Source: Eubacterium ramulus ATCC 29099 (GTDB taxonomy: Bacteria; Bacillota; Clostridia; Lachnospirales; Lachnospiraceae). Taken from it: DNA of 37,839 nucleotides. The translations under genes and the position numbers were made by a program. Every line of letters starts with the position of its first letter. The stretch's first letter is position 1. This document shows positions 1-9,497 of the stretch, piece after piece. A model generated the notes under the pieces. That model was not told the origin of the DNA. It saw nothing but the letters and a program-made list of their open reading frames with translations, and did no database searches. The stretch covers positions 1 through 37,839 of the forward strand of contig NZ_KI271171.1 in assembly GCF_000469345.1 (NCBI RefSeq), read 5' to 3'.

Positions 1-35
1 GATAATTAACTTCCTAATTATCATACAAGAATTGT

Positions 36-1637
36 ATGAAAAAAGTAATTCGTGTGTCACAGATATCTGTTCCGTTGGCACATACAAAGGAAGAAATTTT
101 TCAGAAGGCATGTGCTTTGGCACAGATTCCGATGAAAAAAGTGCAGTCCATGCAAATTATGAAGCAGTCCGTGGATGCCAGAAAAAAAGATGCCCTCAGT
201 TATACATATACGGTACAGTTAGTGGTGGATGAACATCAGAAAATCCGGAAAAATCATGCCCATGTACAGGAACTGAAACCGGTGGTTTATCAGATTCCGG
301 GAAGGAAAGAACTACTTTCTGAAAAGCGTGAGCAAATGGCTGTGATCGGTGCAGGACCGGCAGGTCTGTTTGCAGCTTATCTGCTGGCTCAACGTGGTTA
401 CTGTCCGCATATCTATGAGCGAGGCAGAGCAGTGGAAGAACGACAGCAGGATGTGGAAGATTTCTGGAACGGGGGTGCACTGGATCCGGAGTCAAATGTG
501 CAGTTTGGAGAAGGTGGTGCCGGTACCTTTTCAGATGGAAAGCTGAATACACTGGTGAAAGATAAATTTGGACGCAGCCGCTATGTACTGGAGACATTTG
601 TAAAGTTTGGTGCGCCGGAAGATATTTTATATGTTGCAAAACCTCATGTAGGAACAGATGTGCTGCGGGATGTGATCAGCCGGATGCGGCAGGAAATCAT
701 CCGGTTGGGGGGAACATTTCATTTTTCAACAAAAGTGACAGATTTACATATAGAGGACGGACGGATTTCAAAGATTGAGCTGAATCACAAAGAATGGAAA
801 GACGTATCCGGTGTGATCCTTGCAATTGGTCACAGCGCCAGGGATACGTTTGAAATGCTGTATGAACGAAAGGTACCGATGATGGCAAAATCTTTTGCCG
901 TAGGCATGCGTGTAGAGCATCCACAGGATATGATCAATGAAAGTCAGTATGGCAGGAATGCAGATATGACGTTGCTTCCGACAGCAGCTTATAAAGTAAC
1001 GCATCAGTCTTCCAATGGAAGAGGTGTATATTCTTTTTGTATGTGCCCGGGTGGTTATGTGGTGAATGCATCTTCCGAAGAAGGCCGGCTGGCAGTCAAC
1101 GGCATGAGCTACCGCAGCCGTGACAGCAAAAATGCCAACAGTGCCATTATTATTTCTGTGACACCGGAAGATTTTCCAAAACCGGATCATCCGCTTTCCG
1201 GCGTAGTGTTTCAGCGGAAATTGGAAGAAGCTGCATGGAAGCTTGCAGAAGGCAAAGTTCCACAACAGCTGTATGCAGATTTTAAGGAGAACAAAAAAAG
1301 CACCGGTTATGGTTCTTTTGAAAGTTGTATAAAAGGTCAGCATGCTTTTGCAAATCTGCGGACGCTGTTTCCGGAAGCAGTGAATGAGGCATTTTGTGAG
1401 GGGATGGAATCTTTCGGGCGGAAAATCCGCGGATTTAACCGTGACGACAGCATTCTGAGCGGTGTGGAAAGCCGGACCTCTTCCCCTGTGCGGATTCACA
1501 GAGATGCGTGTTTCCAAAGTGAAATCCGTGGGTTGTACCCCTGCGGCGAGGGTGCCGGTTATGCGGGGGGTATTATGTCAGCCGCCATGGACGGTTTGAA
1601 AGTGGCAGAGGCAGTGATACAGCAGGAGATGAAATAA
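36..1637 (+). CDS. FAD-dependent dehydrogenase (COG2509-type NAD(P)/FAD oxidoreductase)
   Basis: A 533-residue flavoprotein of the uncharacterised FAD-dependent dehydrogenase family often found next to mutS in Clostridia. The dinucleotide-binding Rossmann motif GAGPAG is at residues 105-110, followed by the acidic FAD-ribose region (HIYERG). A glycine-rich FGEGGAGTFSDGKL segment follows, and a C-terminal flavin motif (PCGEGAGYAGGI) near residues 505-516. The first ~100 residues form the small basic domain typical of the family. The substrate is unknown; it is probably cytoplasmic. The start is chosen by family alignment (MKKVIRVSQI). No good Shine-Dalgarno precedes it; instead a perfect 7-bp inverted repeat (22-28/32-38) overlaps the ATG. 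Its stop codon abuts the mutS start, so the two are co-transcribed. Confidence 0.85.
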   Translation: MKKVIRVSQISVPLAHTKEEIFQKACALAQIPMKKVQSMQIMKQSVDARKKDALSYTYTVQLVVDEHQKIRKNHAHVQELKPVVYQIPGRKELLSEKREQMAVIGAGPAGLFAAYLLAQRGYCPHIYERGRAVEERQQDVEDFWNGGALDPESNVQFGEGGAGTFSDGKLNTLVKDKFGRSRYVLETFVKFGAPEDILYVAKPHVGTDVLRDVISRMRQEIIRLGGTFHFSTKVTDLHIEDGRISKIELNHKEWKDVSGVILAIGHSARDTFEMLYERKVPMMAKSFAVGMRVEHPQDMINESQYGRNADMTLLPTAAYKVTHQSSNGRGVYSFCMCPGGYVVNASSEEGRLAVNGMSYRSRDSKNANSAIIISVTPEDFPKPDHPLSGVVFQRKLEEAAWKLAEGKVPQQLYADFKENKKSTGYGSFESCIKGQHAFANLRTLFPEAVNEAFCEGMESFGRKIRGFNRDDSILSGVESRTSSPVRIHRDACFQSEIRGLYPCGEGAGYAGGIMSAAMDGLKVAEAVIQQEMK

Positions 1638-4295
1638 ATGGAGATAAATATAGACGAACTGACACCCATGATGCAGAAATACATGGAGACAAAGCAGGAA
1701 TACAAAGATTGTATTCTGTTTTACCGTCTGGGTGATTTTTATGAAATGTTTTTTGAAGATGCACTGACAGCATCCCGGGAGCTGGAAATCACGCTGACCG
1801 GAAAAAGCTGTGGTCTGAAAGAACGGGCACCGATGTGCGGAGTTCCTTTCCATGCTGTGGAGGGATATCTGAACAAACTGGTATCCAAGGGCTATAAGGT
1901 AGCCATTTGTGAACAGGTGGAAGACCCAAAACAGGCAAAAGGTCTGGTGAAGCGGGAAGTGACCAGAATTGTAACTCCGGGCACCAATCTGGATACCTAT
2001 GCCTTGGATGAAACAAAAAATAATTACATCATGTGTGTGGTGTATGTTGACAATAAATATGGAGTGTCTGTGGCAGATGTCACCACAGGTGCGTACTATG
2101 TGACGGAACTGGATTCTGAACGGAAACTTCTGGATGAGATCAGCAAATATATGCCGTCCGAGATTATATCAAATGAAGCTTTTTTTGTGAGTGGGATTGA
2201 TCTGGAAGATCTGCGGCACAGGCTTGGTATTACAATTTATGCGCTGGACGCCTGGTATTTTGGTGATGAACTTGCGGTAACTACATTGCAGGAGCATTTT
2301 CATGTGGCATCGCTGGATGGATTGGGACTGGCAGATTATAACTGTGGTGTGATCGCTGCGGGTGCGTTGTTAAAGTATTTGTATGAGACACAGAAGACAA
2401 CACTGGATCATATGACTGCCATTGAACCGTATTCCACTGGTAAATTCATGGTACTGGACAGTTCTACCAGGAGGAATCTGGAGCTTGTAGAGACACTGCG
2501 GGAAAAACAAAAACGTGGTTCCCTTCTATGGGTGCTGGACAAGACAAAAACAGCTATGGGTGCCCGTCTGCTGCGTGCTTATCTGGAACAGCCACTGATT
2601 GACAAAAAACAGATCGAGGCACGGCTGGATGCAGTGGAAGAACTGAAGGGCAATATGATTGGAAGGGAAGAGCTGCGCGAATACCTGAATCCGATTTATG
2701 ATCTGGAGCGCCTGATCAGCCGGGTAGTATATCAGACTGCGAATCCAAGGGATCTGATTGCCTTTCGGTCTTCGTTGGAGATGCTTCCTGCCATTAAGAC
2801 ATTGTTACAGGATTTTGAAAGCCCGTTACTGATGGAACTGGATGAACAACTGGATGATCTGAAAGATATTTATGAACTGATCTGTGCTTCCATTGAAGAG
2901 GAACCGCCGATTTCCATCCGGGAGGGCGGTATGATCAAGAGCGGATATAATGAACAGGTGGATCATTTACGGAATGCCAAAACAGAGGGAAAAAACTGGC
3001 TGGCAAAAATCGAAGAGGAAGAACGGGAAAAGACAGGTATCAAAAATCTGCGGATCAAATTTAACAAAGTATTTGGTTATTATCTGGAAGTGACGAATTC
3101 ATACAAAGATCTTGTGCCGGAATATTATACAAGAAAGCAGACTCTGACCAATGCGGAGCGTTATATCACACCGGAATTGAAAGAATTGGAGGAAACGATT
3201 CTCGGTGCAGAAGATAAGCTGACGGCTTTGGAATATGATATTTTCTGTCAGATCCGAAATACCATTGCCGATCAGGTGGTGCGGATCCAGCATACGGCAA
3301 AAGCGATAGCGGGTCTTGATGTATTTGCCTCTCTGGCTGTGGTGGCAGAGCAGAGCAATTATGCAAGACCAAAAATCAATGAAAAAGGTGTTCTGGATAT
3401 TAAGGGCGGCCGTCATCCGGTGGTGGAAAAAATGATCGATAACGATATGTTTATCGCTAATGACACCTATCTGGATAATAAAAATAACCGGATTGCTATT
3501 ATCACCGGACCAAATATGGCCGGAAAATCAACCTATATGCGTCAGAATGCCCTGATTGTACTGATGGCACAGATTGGAAGTTTTGTCCCGGTACAGAGTG
3601 CGAATATCGGTATCGTAGACCGTATTTTTACCCGTGTAGGGGCATCCGATGATCTTGCGTCCGGACAGAGTACTTTTATGGTGGAAATGAATGAAGTGGC
3701 AAATATCCTGCGAAATGCCACAGGCAGCAGTTTGTTGATCCTGGATGAGATTGGCAGGGGAACAAGTACGATTGACGGATTGTCTATTGCATGGGCGGTA
3801 GTGGAATACATCAGTAATCCGAAAATTCTTGGAGCCAAGACGTTGTTTGCCACACATTATCATGAGCTGACAGAGTTGGAAGGAAAACTTTCCAATGTCA
3901 ATAATTACTGTATTGCTGTGAAGGAAAAAGGTGATGATATTGTATTCCTTCGTAAAATCGTATCCGGTGGAGCAGATCGCAGTTATGGTATTCAGGTGGC
4001 AAAGCTGGCAGGTGTTCCGGATCCGGTCATTGAGCGGGCAAAAGTTATCTGTGAGGAACTGGAGCGTGCGAATATGAGTAATCTGGCAGCGAATCTTCCG
4101 GAGATACCCACACAGCATAAAGCAAAGCAGAAACATCCGGATGATGTGGATCTGGCACAGATGTCATTGTTTGACACGGTGAAAGATGATGATATCATTG
4201 ATGAGATTCGTGCTATTGATCTGACAAATATGACACCTTTTGAAGCAATGAACAAATTATATGAGATTCAGAATAAAATCAAAAACCGTTGGTAG
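1638..4295 (+). CDS. mutS: DNA mismatch repair protein MutS
   Basis: Recognises mismatches and small loops in newly replicated DNA and recruits MutL. The 885-residue length is normal for bacterial MutS. The mismatch-reading Phe-x-Glu motif is FYE at residues 34-36 (GDFYEMF). The ATPase domain carries Walker A GPNMAGKS at 624-631, a DEIGRGTST Walker B region and the FATHYHEL switch. A clamp-binding-like QMSLFD motif lies near residues 843-848, in the linker before a short C-terminal helical dimerisation segment. The ATG directly follows the previous gene's TAA, with AGGAG upstream inside that gene. mutL follows 9 bases after the stop codon, giving a conventional mutS-mutL operon. All key motifs are intact. 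Confidence 0.97.
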   Translation: MEINIDELTPMMQKYMETKQEYKDCILFYRLGDFYEMFFEDALTASRELEITLTGKSCGLKERAPMCGVPFHAVEGYLNKLVSKGYKVAICEQVEDPKQAKGLVKREVTRIVTPGTNLDTYALDETKNNYIMCVVYVDNKYGVSVADVTTGAYYVTELDSERKLLDEISKYMPSEIISNEAFFVSGIDLEDLRHRLGITIYALDAWYFGDELAVTTLQEHFHVASLDGLGLADYNCGVIAAGALLKYLYETQKTTLDHMTAIEPYSTGKFMVLDSSTRRNLELVETLREKQKRGSLLWVLDKTKTAMGARLLRAYLEQPLIDKKQIEARLDAVEELKGNMIGREELREYLNPIYDLERLISRVVYQTANPRDLIAFRSSLEMLPAIKTLLQDFESPLLMELDEQLDDLKDIYELICASIEEEPPISIREGGMIKSGYNEQVDHLRNAKTEGKNWLAKIEEEEREKTGIKNLRIKFNKVFGYYLEVTNSYKDLVPEYYTRKQTLTNAERYITPELKELEETILGAEDKLTALEYDIFCQIRNTIADQVVRIQHTAKAIAGLDVFASLAVVAEQSNYARPKINEKGVLDIKGGRHPVVEKMIDNDMFIANDTYLDNKNNRIAIITGPNMAGKSTYMRQNALIVLMAQIGSFVPVQSANIGIVDRIFTRVGASDDLASGQSTFMVEMNEVANILRNATGSSLLILDEIGRGTSTIDGLSIAWAVVEYISNPKILGAKTLFATHYHELTELEGKLSNVNNYCIAVKEKGDDIVFLRKIVSGGADRSYGIQVAKLAGVPDPVIERAKVICEELERANMSNLAANLPEIPTQHKAKQKHPDDVDLAQMSLFDTVKDDDIIDEIRAIDLTNMTPFEAMNKLYEIQNKIKNRW

Positions 4296-4304
4296 GAGGC
4301 ACAT

Positions 4305-6389
4305 ATGCCACAGATAGAAGTATTAGATGAACAGACCATTGATAAGATTGCTGCCGGAGAAGTTGTGGAGCGGCCATCTTCTGTTGTTAAGGAGCTGGTG
4401 GAGAATGCTATTGATGCGAAGGCGACAGCAATCACGGTGGAAATCAAAGAGGGTGGAACATCCCTGATCCGGATTACTGATAATGGCTGCGGTATCGAAG
4501 CTGCACAGATCCCGATTGCTTTTTACCGTCATTCCACCAGTAAGATCCGTAAAGTAGAAGATCTGGTGCGGATTTCTTCCCTGGGATTTCGCGGTGAGGC
4601 TTTGTCCAGTATCGCGGCGGTGGCACAGGTGGAACTGATTACAAAGACGCCGGAGCAGTTTACCGGCAGCAGATATCTGATCGAGGGGGGAAAAGAAGTT
4701 TCTCTGGCAGAGATTGGTGCACCGAATGGGACTACATTTCTGGTGAAAAATCTGTTTTACAACACTCCGGTGCGGCGTAAATTCCTAAAGTCAGCCCAGA
4801 CTGAGGCAGGATATGTCAATGATCTGATGGAACGCATCGCATTGTCTCATCCGGAAATCTCCTTTAAATTTATTAACAACGGTCAGATCCGTTTGCATAC
4901 TTCCGGAAATGGAAAACTGAAGGATATCATTTACCACATTTATGGAAGAGATATTGCGGCAAATCTGCTGGAAATTCACGCGGAATATGAGGGATTTTCT
5001 GTGGATGGTTTTATCGGAAAGCCGATCATTGCAAGAGGCAACCGGAATTTTGAAAGTTATTTTATCAATGGACGATATATCAAAAGCACTTTGATTGCAA
5101 AAGCACTGGAAGATGGATACCGGGGATTTATGATGCAACACAAATATCCGTTTACAGTGCTGACGATTTCTCTGGACGGTACCCTGGTGGATGTCAACGT
5201 ACATCCAAACAAGATGGAACTGCGTTTTTCCAATGGAGAAATTTTGTATCAGCAGCTGGCAGCATTGCTGTCGACACGGTTGCGGGAAAGCGAACTCATT
5301 CCGAAAGTTACAGTTCATGAAGAAAAGAAACAGGAAAGGCGCCCCCAGATCCAACCCCAGGAAGCACCGGAGCCTTTTGAACAAAAACGTCTGGAACGGC
5401 TGCGGGCAGCCGTGGCAAAGGATAGTCCGTACGAGCGGAAATACCCGGAGCGGAACAGACCGGAGACCGGAACTTCAGGACAGGAGACAGCAGGGCAAGC
5501 CTCCGTTCTGCGTGAACAGATTACCTATGGAACAGAATACCCAGGGTCATTTCCTGTAGAACAGAAAGTGCTTTGCGAAGAGAAAACGGATTCCTCAGAG
5601 ACACAGAAACAGGAAAAAAATGGTGAAGTATTTTTTCCGGAGAGTGTGAATACAGATTCGCAGGAGGTTCTGGCAGAGCATGCATTACAGCAGACTTTGT
5701 TTGATACAGCGGAGCAGAAAGCAGAGGAACAGGCGGATACGGGAGGATCGGATTTCAGCGATGCCGATCTGAAAAGCAAGCAGGAGTGGAAACTTTTATC
5801 AAAACAGGCAAGACCGCATCATCGTATCATCGGACAATTGTTTGAAACTTACTGGCTCGTAGAATATCAGGAGCAGTTTTATATGATCGATCAGCATGCA
5901 GCCCACGAAAAAGTGCTGTTTGAGCGAACGATGAAAGCTTACAGGGAGAAAGAGTTTACTTCCCAGATGATCAGCCCACCTATCATTTTATCTCTTACTA
6001 TGCAGGAGGAAGTATTGTTGAAAAAGTTCCTGCCGGAGTTTGAAAAACTTGGTTATGAGATTGAATATTTCGGTGGAAAAGAATATGCTGTGAATGCGGT
6101 TCCGGGAAATCTGTACGGATTGAACGGTCAGAGTCTGTTATTGGAACTTATGGATGGTCTGGGTAATATGTCTGAGAAAGATACGCCGGATCTTGTAGTG
6201 GAAAAAATCGCAAGTATGTCCTGCAAAGCAGCAGTGAAAGGGAATCAGAAGCTTTCCAGACCAGAGATTGAGCATCTGATCGATGAACTTCTGACACTGG
6301 AAAATCCGTATTTCTGTCCTCATGGCAGACCGGTCATCGTATCGATGACCAAATATGAGATAGAGAAAAAATTTAAGAGAATTGTATAA
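4305..6389 (+). CDS. mutL: DNA mismatch repair protein MutL
   Basis: Partner of MutS, 694 residues. The N-terminal GHKL ATPase has VKELVENAIDA (catalytic Glu30, Mg-binding Asn34), DNGCGI and GFRGEALSSI. A hydrophilic Gln/Glu-rich linker spans roughly residues 345-500. The C-terminal domain has the metal-binding endonuclease motif DQHAAHEKVLFE at 529-540, matching DQHA(X)2E(X)4E, plus SCKAAVKG and CPHGRP at 671-676. It should therefore be a nicking MutL, as expected where there is no MutH. A strong AGGAGG site overlaps the mutS stop. The linker is coded with different base usage from the domains, as is common for disordered segments. Confidence 0.97.
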   Translation: MPQIEVLDEQTIDKIAAGEVVERPSSVVKELVENAIDAKATAITVEIKEGGTSLIRITDNGCGIEAAQIPIAFYRHSTSKIRKVEDLVRISSLGFRGEALSSIAAVAQVELITKTPEQFTGSRYLIEGGKEVSLAEIGAPNGTTFLVKNLFYNTPVRRKFLKSAQTEAGYVNDLMERIALSHPEISFKFINNGQIRLHTSGNGKLKDIIYHIYGRDIAANLLEIHAEYEGFSVDGFIGKPIIARGNRNFESYFINGRYIKSTLIAKALEDGYRGFMMQHKYPFTVLTISLDGTLVDVNVHPNKMELRFSNGEILYQQLAALLSTRLRESELIPKVTVHEEKKQERRPQIQPQEAPEPFEQKRLERLRAAVAKDSPYERKYPERNRPETGTSGQETAGQASVLREQITYGTEYPGSFPVEQKVLCEEKTDSSETQKQEKNGEVFFPESVNTDSQEVLAEHALQQTLFDTAEQKAEEQADTGGSDFSDADLKSKQEWKLLSKQARPHHRIIGQLFETYWLVEYQEQFYMIDQHAAHEKVLFERTMKAYREKEFTSQMISPPIILSLTMQEEVLLKKFLPEFEKLGYEIEYFGGKEYAVNAVPGNLYGLNGQSLLLELMDGLGNMSEKDTPDLVVEKIASMSCKAAVKGNQKLSRPEIEHLIDELLTLENPYFCPHGRPVIVSMTKYEIEKKFKRIV

Positions 6390-6393
6390 GTAT

Positions 6394-7353
6394 ATGATGA
6401 ATGAAAAGAAAAAACGACCATTATTAATTTTGACCGGTCCGACGGCGGTAGGAAAGACGGAGCTGTCTATTGCGCTGGCAAAAAAAATCAACGGGGCAGT
6501 AATTTCGGCAGATTCCATGCAGGTGTACAGAGGCATGGATATTGGTTCTGCCAAAGTAACACCGGAGGAAATGCAGGGGGTACCGCATTATCTGATTGAT
6601 GTGCTGGCTCCGGAGGATGAGTTCCATGTGGTACGGTTTCAGGAAATGGCAAAAGAAGCCCTGCAGGAGATTTATGAAAAAAAACAGATCCCGATCATTG
6701 CCGGCGGAACCGGTTTTTATATCCAGGCATTGCTGTATGATATTGATTTTACAGAGCAGGACGAAGATACAGCACTGCGGAATCATTATGCACAGCTGGC
6801 AGAGGAACATGGAAATGCATATCTTCATGAAATGCTCCGTCAGGTGGATCCGGTTTCAGCAGAGATGATCCATGCCAATAATGTGAAACGGACAATCCGT
6901 GCACTGGAGTATTTTGAAAAGACCGGCGAACCAATTTCCAGACACAACGAAGAAGAACGGGCAAAAGAATCTCCATATGATTTTCGGTATTTCGTTCTGA
7001 CAGACGAACGTGCACATCTATATGAGCGCATTGACCACCGGGTGGATCTGATGTTGGAAGCCGGACTGGTGGAAGAAGTGAAACGTCTGCGTGCACAGGG
7101 CTGCCACAAAGGGATGGTTTCTATGCAGGGGCTTGGCTATAAAGAAATACTTTCCTGGTTGGAAGGCGAGATTTCCTATGAAGAAGCCGTATATCTGCTG
7201 AAACGGGATACCCGGCATTTTGCAAAACGTCAGCTGACATGGTTTCGCAGGGAACGGGATGTTATCTGGCTGAACAAACCGGATTATGATTATGATGATT
7301 CCAGAATTCTGGATGACATTTTAAAAAATATTACAGCTGGAGGATGGTTATGA
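6394..7353 (+). CDS. miaA: tRNA dimethylallyltransferase MiaA
   Basis: Transfers a dimethylallyl group to N6 of A37 in tRNAs that read codons starting with U. The P-loop GPTAVGKT lies at residues 15-22 counted from the ATG at 6394, followed by DSMQVYRGMDIGSAK (substrate-binding Asp and Thr/Gln region), AGGTGFYIQAL, and the C-terminal QLTWFRRERDVIWL. About 319 residues, normal for the family. An in-frame TTG at 6382 and a second ATG at 6397 are alternatives; the ribosome binding site is weak (AAGAGA), so the exact start is uncertain by a few codons. The gene follows mutL with 4 bases between, and its stop overlaps the next start (ATGA). Confidence 0.95.
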   Translation: MMNEKKKRPLLILTGPTAVGKTELSIALAKKINGAVISADSMQVYRGMDIGSAKVTPEEMQGVPHYLIDVLAPEDEFHVVRFQEMAKEALQEIYEKKQIPIIAGGTGFYIQALLYDIDFTEQDEDTALRNHYAQLAEEHGNAYLHEMLRQVDPVSAEMIHANNVKRTIRALEYFEKTGEPISRHNEEERAKESPYDFRYFVLTDERAHLYERIDHRVDLMLEAGLVEEVKRLRAQGCHKGMVSMQGLGYKEILSWLEGEISYEEAVYLLKRDTRHFAKRQLTWFRRERDVIWLNKPDYDYDDSRILDDILKNITAGGWL

Positions 7354-8669
7354 CAGAAGAAGTGATGAAACAGAAATACCTGGAACTTGGTATTACAGAA
7401 GAAGTATATAATTATGGAACAGAGATTGAGAAAACATTAAAAGAGCGATTTGCGAAAATAGATGAAATAGCAGAGTACAATCAGTTAAAGGTAATCCACG
7501 CCATGCAGAAATGCAGGGTAAGTGCGGAGTGTTTCCAGTCAACCAGCGGTTATGGCTATAATGATATTGGTCGTGATACCCTGGAAGAAGTGTATGCAGA
7601 GTGTTTTCACGGTGAGGCTGCACTGGTTCGGCCGCAGATAACCTGTGGAACACACGCACTGGCACTGGCGTTGATGTCGAATCTGCGTCCGGGAGATGAG
7701 TTACTTTCTCCGGTAGGAAAACCATATGATACGCTGGAGGAAGTCATCGGTATCCGCCCGTCTAAGGGATCGCTGGCAGAGTATGGCATTACCTATCGCC
7801 AGGTGGATCTGTTAAATAATCGTGATTTTGACTTTGAGGGAATCCGTGCTGCCATCAATGAAAAGACAAAACTAGTAACGATCCAGCGTTCCAAAGGATA
7901 TGAGACACGCCCGACTCTGTCTGTGGATCGTATCCGGGACCTGATTGCTTTTGTAAAATCCGTCAAACCGGATGTGATCTGCATGGTGGACAATTGTTAT
8001 GGTGAATTTGTAGAGGAGCGGGAACCGCTGGAAGTCGGTGCAGACATGATCGTAGGTTCCCTGATCAAAAACCTGGGCGGCGGACTGGCACCGATCGGCG
8101 GTTATATCGTTGGAAAGAAAGAGTGTGTGGACAATGCTGCCTACCGCCTTACTTCTCCTGGACTTGGAAAAGAAGTTGGAGCGTCCCTGGGAGTCATTCA
8201 GAGCTTTTATCAGGGCTTGTTTCAGGCTCCGACAGTAGTATCCGGTGCGTTAAAAGGTGCAATTTTTGCTGCCAATATTTTTGAAAAAATTGGTTTTCCG
8301 GTTATACCAGACAGTACAGAATCCCGCCATGATATCATTCAGGCAGTGACATTTGGCTCCCCGGAGGGAGTTATCGCGTTTTGCCAGGGTATCCAGGCGG
8401 CAGCACCGGTAGATTCCTATGTGACACCGGAGCCATGGGATATGCCGGGATATGACAGCCAGGTAATTATGGCGGCAGGTGCTTTTGTACAGGGATCATC
8501 CATTGAACTGAGTGCGGATGGACCGATCAAACCACCATATGCTGTATATTTCCAGGGCGGTCTTACCTGGTATCATGCAAAACTCGGCATTATGATGGCA
8601 TTACAGAAACTGGTGGATGCCGGAATTGTTTCTACAGACTTTCAGGTGCAAAATGTTACCGACTTGTAA
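7350..8669 (+). CDS. Methionine gamma-lyase family PLP enzyme (aluminium-resistance/YnbB-type)
   Basis: A PLP-dependent fold-type I enzyme of the family annotated as methionine gamma-lyase or aluminium resistance protein (B. subtilis YnbB is a relative). Its true reaction is not settled. The probable Schiff-base lysine is Lys240 in SLIKNLGGG, preceded by VDNCYGEF with the cofactor-binding Asp and by CGTHALALAL for phosphate binding. I place the start at the ATG at 7350: GGAGG at 7339-7343 is 6 bases upstream of it but abuts the alternative ATG at 7344. This gives an ATGA overlap with miaA and 439 residues. The gene commonly follows miaA in Clostridia. It is the last gene of this operon. Confidence 0.88.
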   Translation: MTEEVMKQKYLELGITEEVYNYGTEIEKTLKERFAKIDEIAEYNQLKVIHAMQKCRVSAECFQSTSGYGYNDIGRDTLEEVYAECFHGEAALVRPQITCGTHALALALMSNLRPGDELLSPVGKPYDTLEEVIGIRPSKGSLAEYGITYRQVDLLNNRDFDFEGIRAAINEKTKLVTIQRSKGYETRPTLSVDRIRDLIAFVKSVKPDVICMVDNCYGEFVEEREPLEVGADMIVGSLIKNLGGGLAPIGGYIVGKKECVDNAAYRLTSPGLGKEVGASLGVIQSFYQGLFQAPTVVSGALKGAIFAANIFEKIGFPVIPDSTESRHDIIQAVTFGSPEGVIAFCQGIQAAAPVDSYVTPEPWDMPGYDSQVIMAAGAFVQGSSIELSADGPIKPPYAVYFQGGLTWYHAKLGIMMALQKLVDAGIVSTDFQVQNVTDL

Positions 8670-8722
8670 AAGTTCTTCATAAAATTTTAAGAGAATTACA
8701 AAAAAACTTCTTATTTTTTCGG

Positions 8723-8751
8723 TATACAGCAAAAAAAAAGTATGCTATGAT
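8723..8751 (+). promoter_or_regulatory. Candidate promoter for the radC-mreB cluster
   Basis: The -35-like TATACA (8723-8728) and -10-like TATGAT (8746-8751) are separated by 17 bases, inside the 120-base gap before radC. The -35 matches four of six consensus positions. The 5' leader would be about 30 bases. No convincing terminator for the preceding operon is visible in the gap. Confidence 0.45.
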
Positions 8752-8789
8752 ATCTACGGCTGCATAGAGAGAGTAGAACAGGAACGTTT

Positions 8790-9497
8790 ATGCAGAAAAA
8801 TTTGACAATAAAGGAACTGCCGGATACAGAGAGACCGTATGAAAAATGTCTGCTGTATGGTGCCGGTTCCTTATCAGACGCAGAATTGATCAGTGTGATC
8901 ATTCGCACGGGAAGCAGGGGAGAACGATGTGTCGATTTGGCTCATCGTATTTTGAATGCAGGTCCGGACGGACTGCTGAACCTGATTCGATTGGATACAG
9001 AACAGTTAACCGGTATCCGTGGAATCGGACCGGTGAAAGCGGTTCAGTTGAAGTGTATCGGAGAACTGGCAAGGCGGATTGCAGTCACACAACGCAAAAA
9101 GCAGATATCCCTGCAGTCTCCGGAAAGTATCGCATCCTATTTTATGGAAAAAATGCGGCACGAACGAAAAGAACAGCTGATGCTGGCAATGTTTGACAGT
9201 AAGGGAATGCTGCTTGGAGAGCGATTACTTTCTGTCGGAACCAGCAACGCAGCATTGATTTCTGCAAAGGATATTTATCGCGCGGCACTACAGGAACAGG
9301 CGGTATACATCGTAATCCTGCATAATCATCCCAGTGGGAATCCGGAGCCGAGCAGGGAAGATATCCTGATTACCAGAAAGATACGAGAGTGTGGAGAATT
9401 ACTGGATATTTTACTTATGGATCATATCATTATTGGCGATAATGAGTATTTCAGCTTCTGTGAGCAGGATATTTTATATGAGAAAGGGAGAGAATAA
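8790..9497 (+). CDS. radC: RadC family JAMM/MPN-domain protein
   Basis: 235 residues. The N-terminal part has a helix-hairpin-helix-like LTGIRGIGPVKAVQLK, and the C-terminal MPN/JAB domain has the zinc motif HNHPSG with His178, His180 and Asp191. Despite the historical name, a DNA-repair role is not established for the family. The conserved metal ligands suggest a hydrolase. An AGGAA ribosome binding site precedes the ATG. The stop overlaps the start of mreB by one base. The position just before mreBCD is widely conserved in Firmicutes and Proteobacteria. Confidence 0.93.
   Translation: MQKNLTIKELPDTERPYEKCLLYGAGSLSDAELISVIIRTGSRGERCVDLAHRILNAGPDGLLNLIRLDTEQLTGIRGIGPVKAVQLKCIGELARRIAVTQRKKQISLQSPESIASYFMEKMRHERKEQLMLAMFDSKGMLLGERLLSVGTSNAALISAKDIYRAALQEQAVYIVILHNHPSGNPEPSREDILITRKIRECGELLDILLMDHIIIGDNEYFSFCEQDILYEKGRE

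Noticed and set aside
768-1517. 249-codon open frame on the minus strand inside the FAD dehydrogenase gene
   Set aside because: It is antisense to a gene with intact family motifs, and its translation shows no recognisable domain.
3528-4136. 202-codon minus-strand open frame inside mutS
   Set aside because: Lies opposite the conserved ATPase domain of mutS; a frame shadow.
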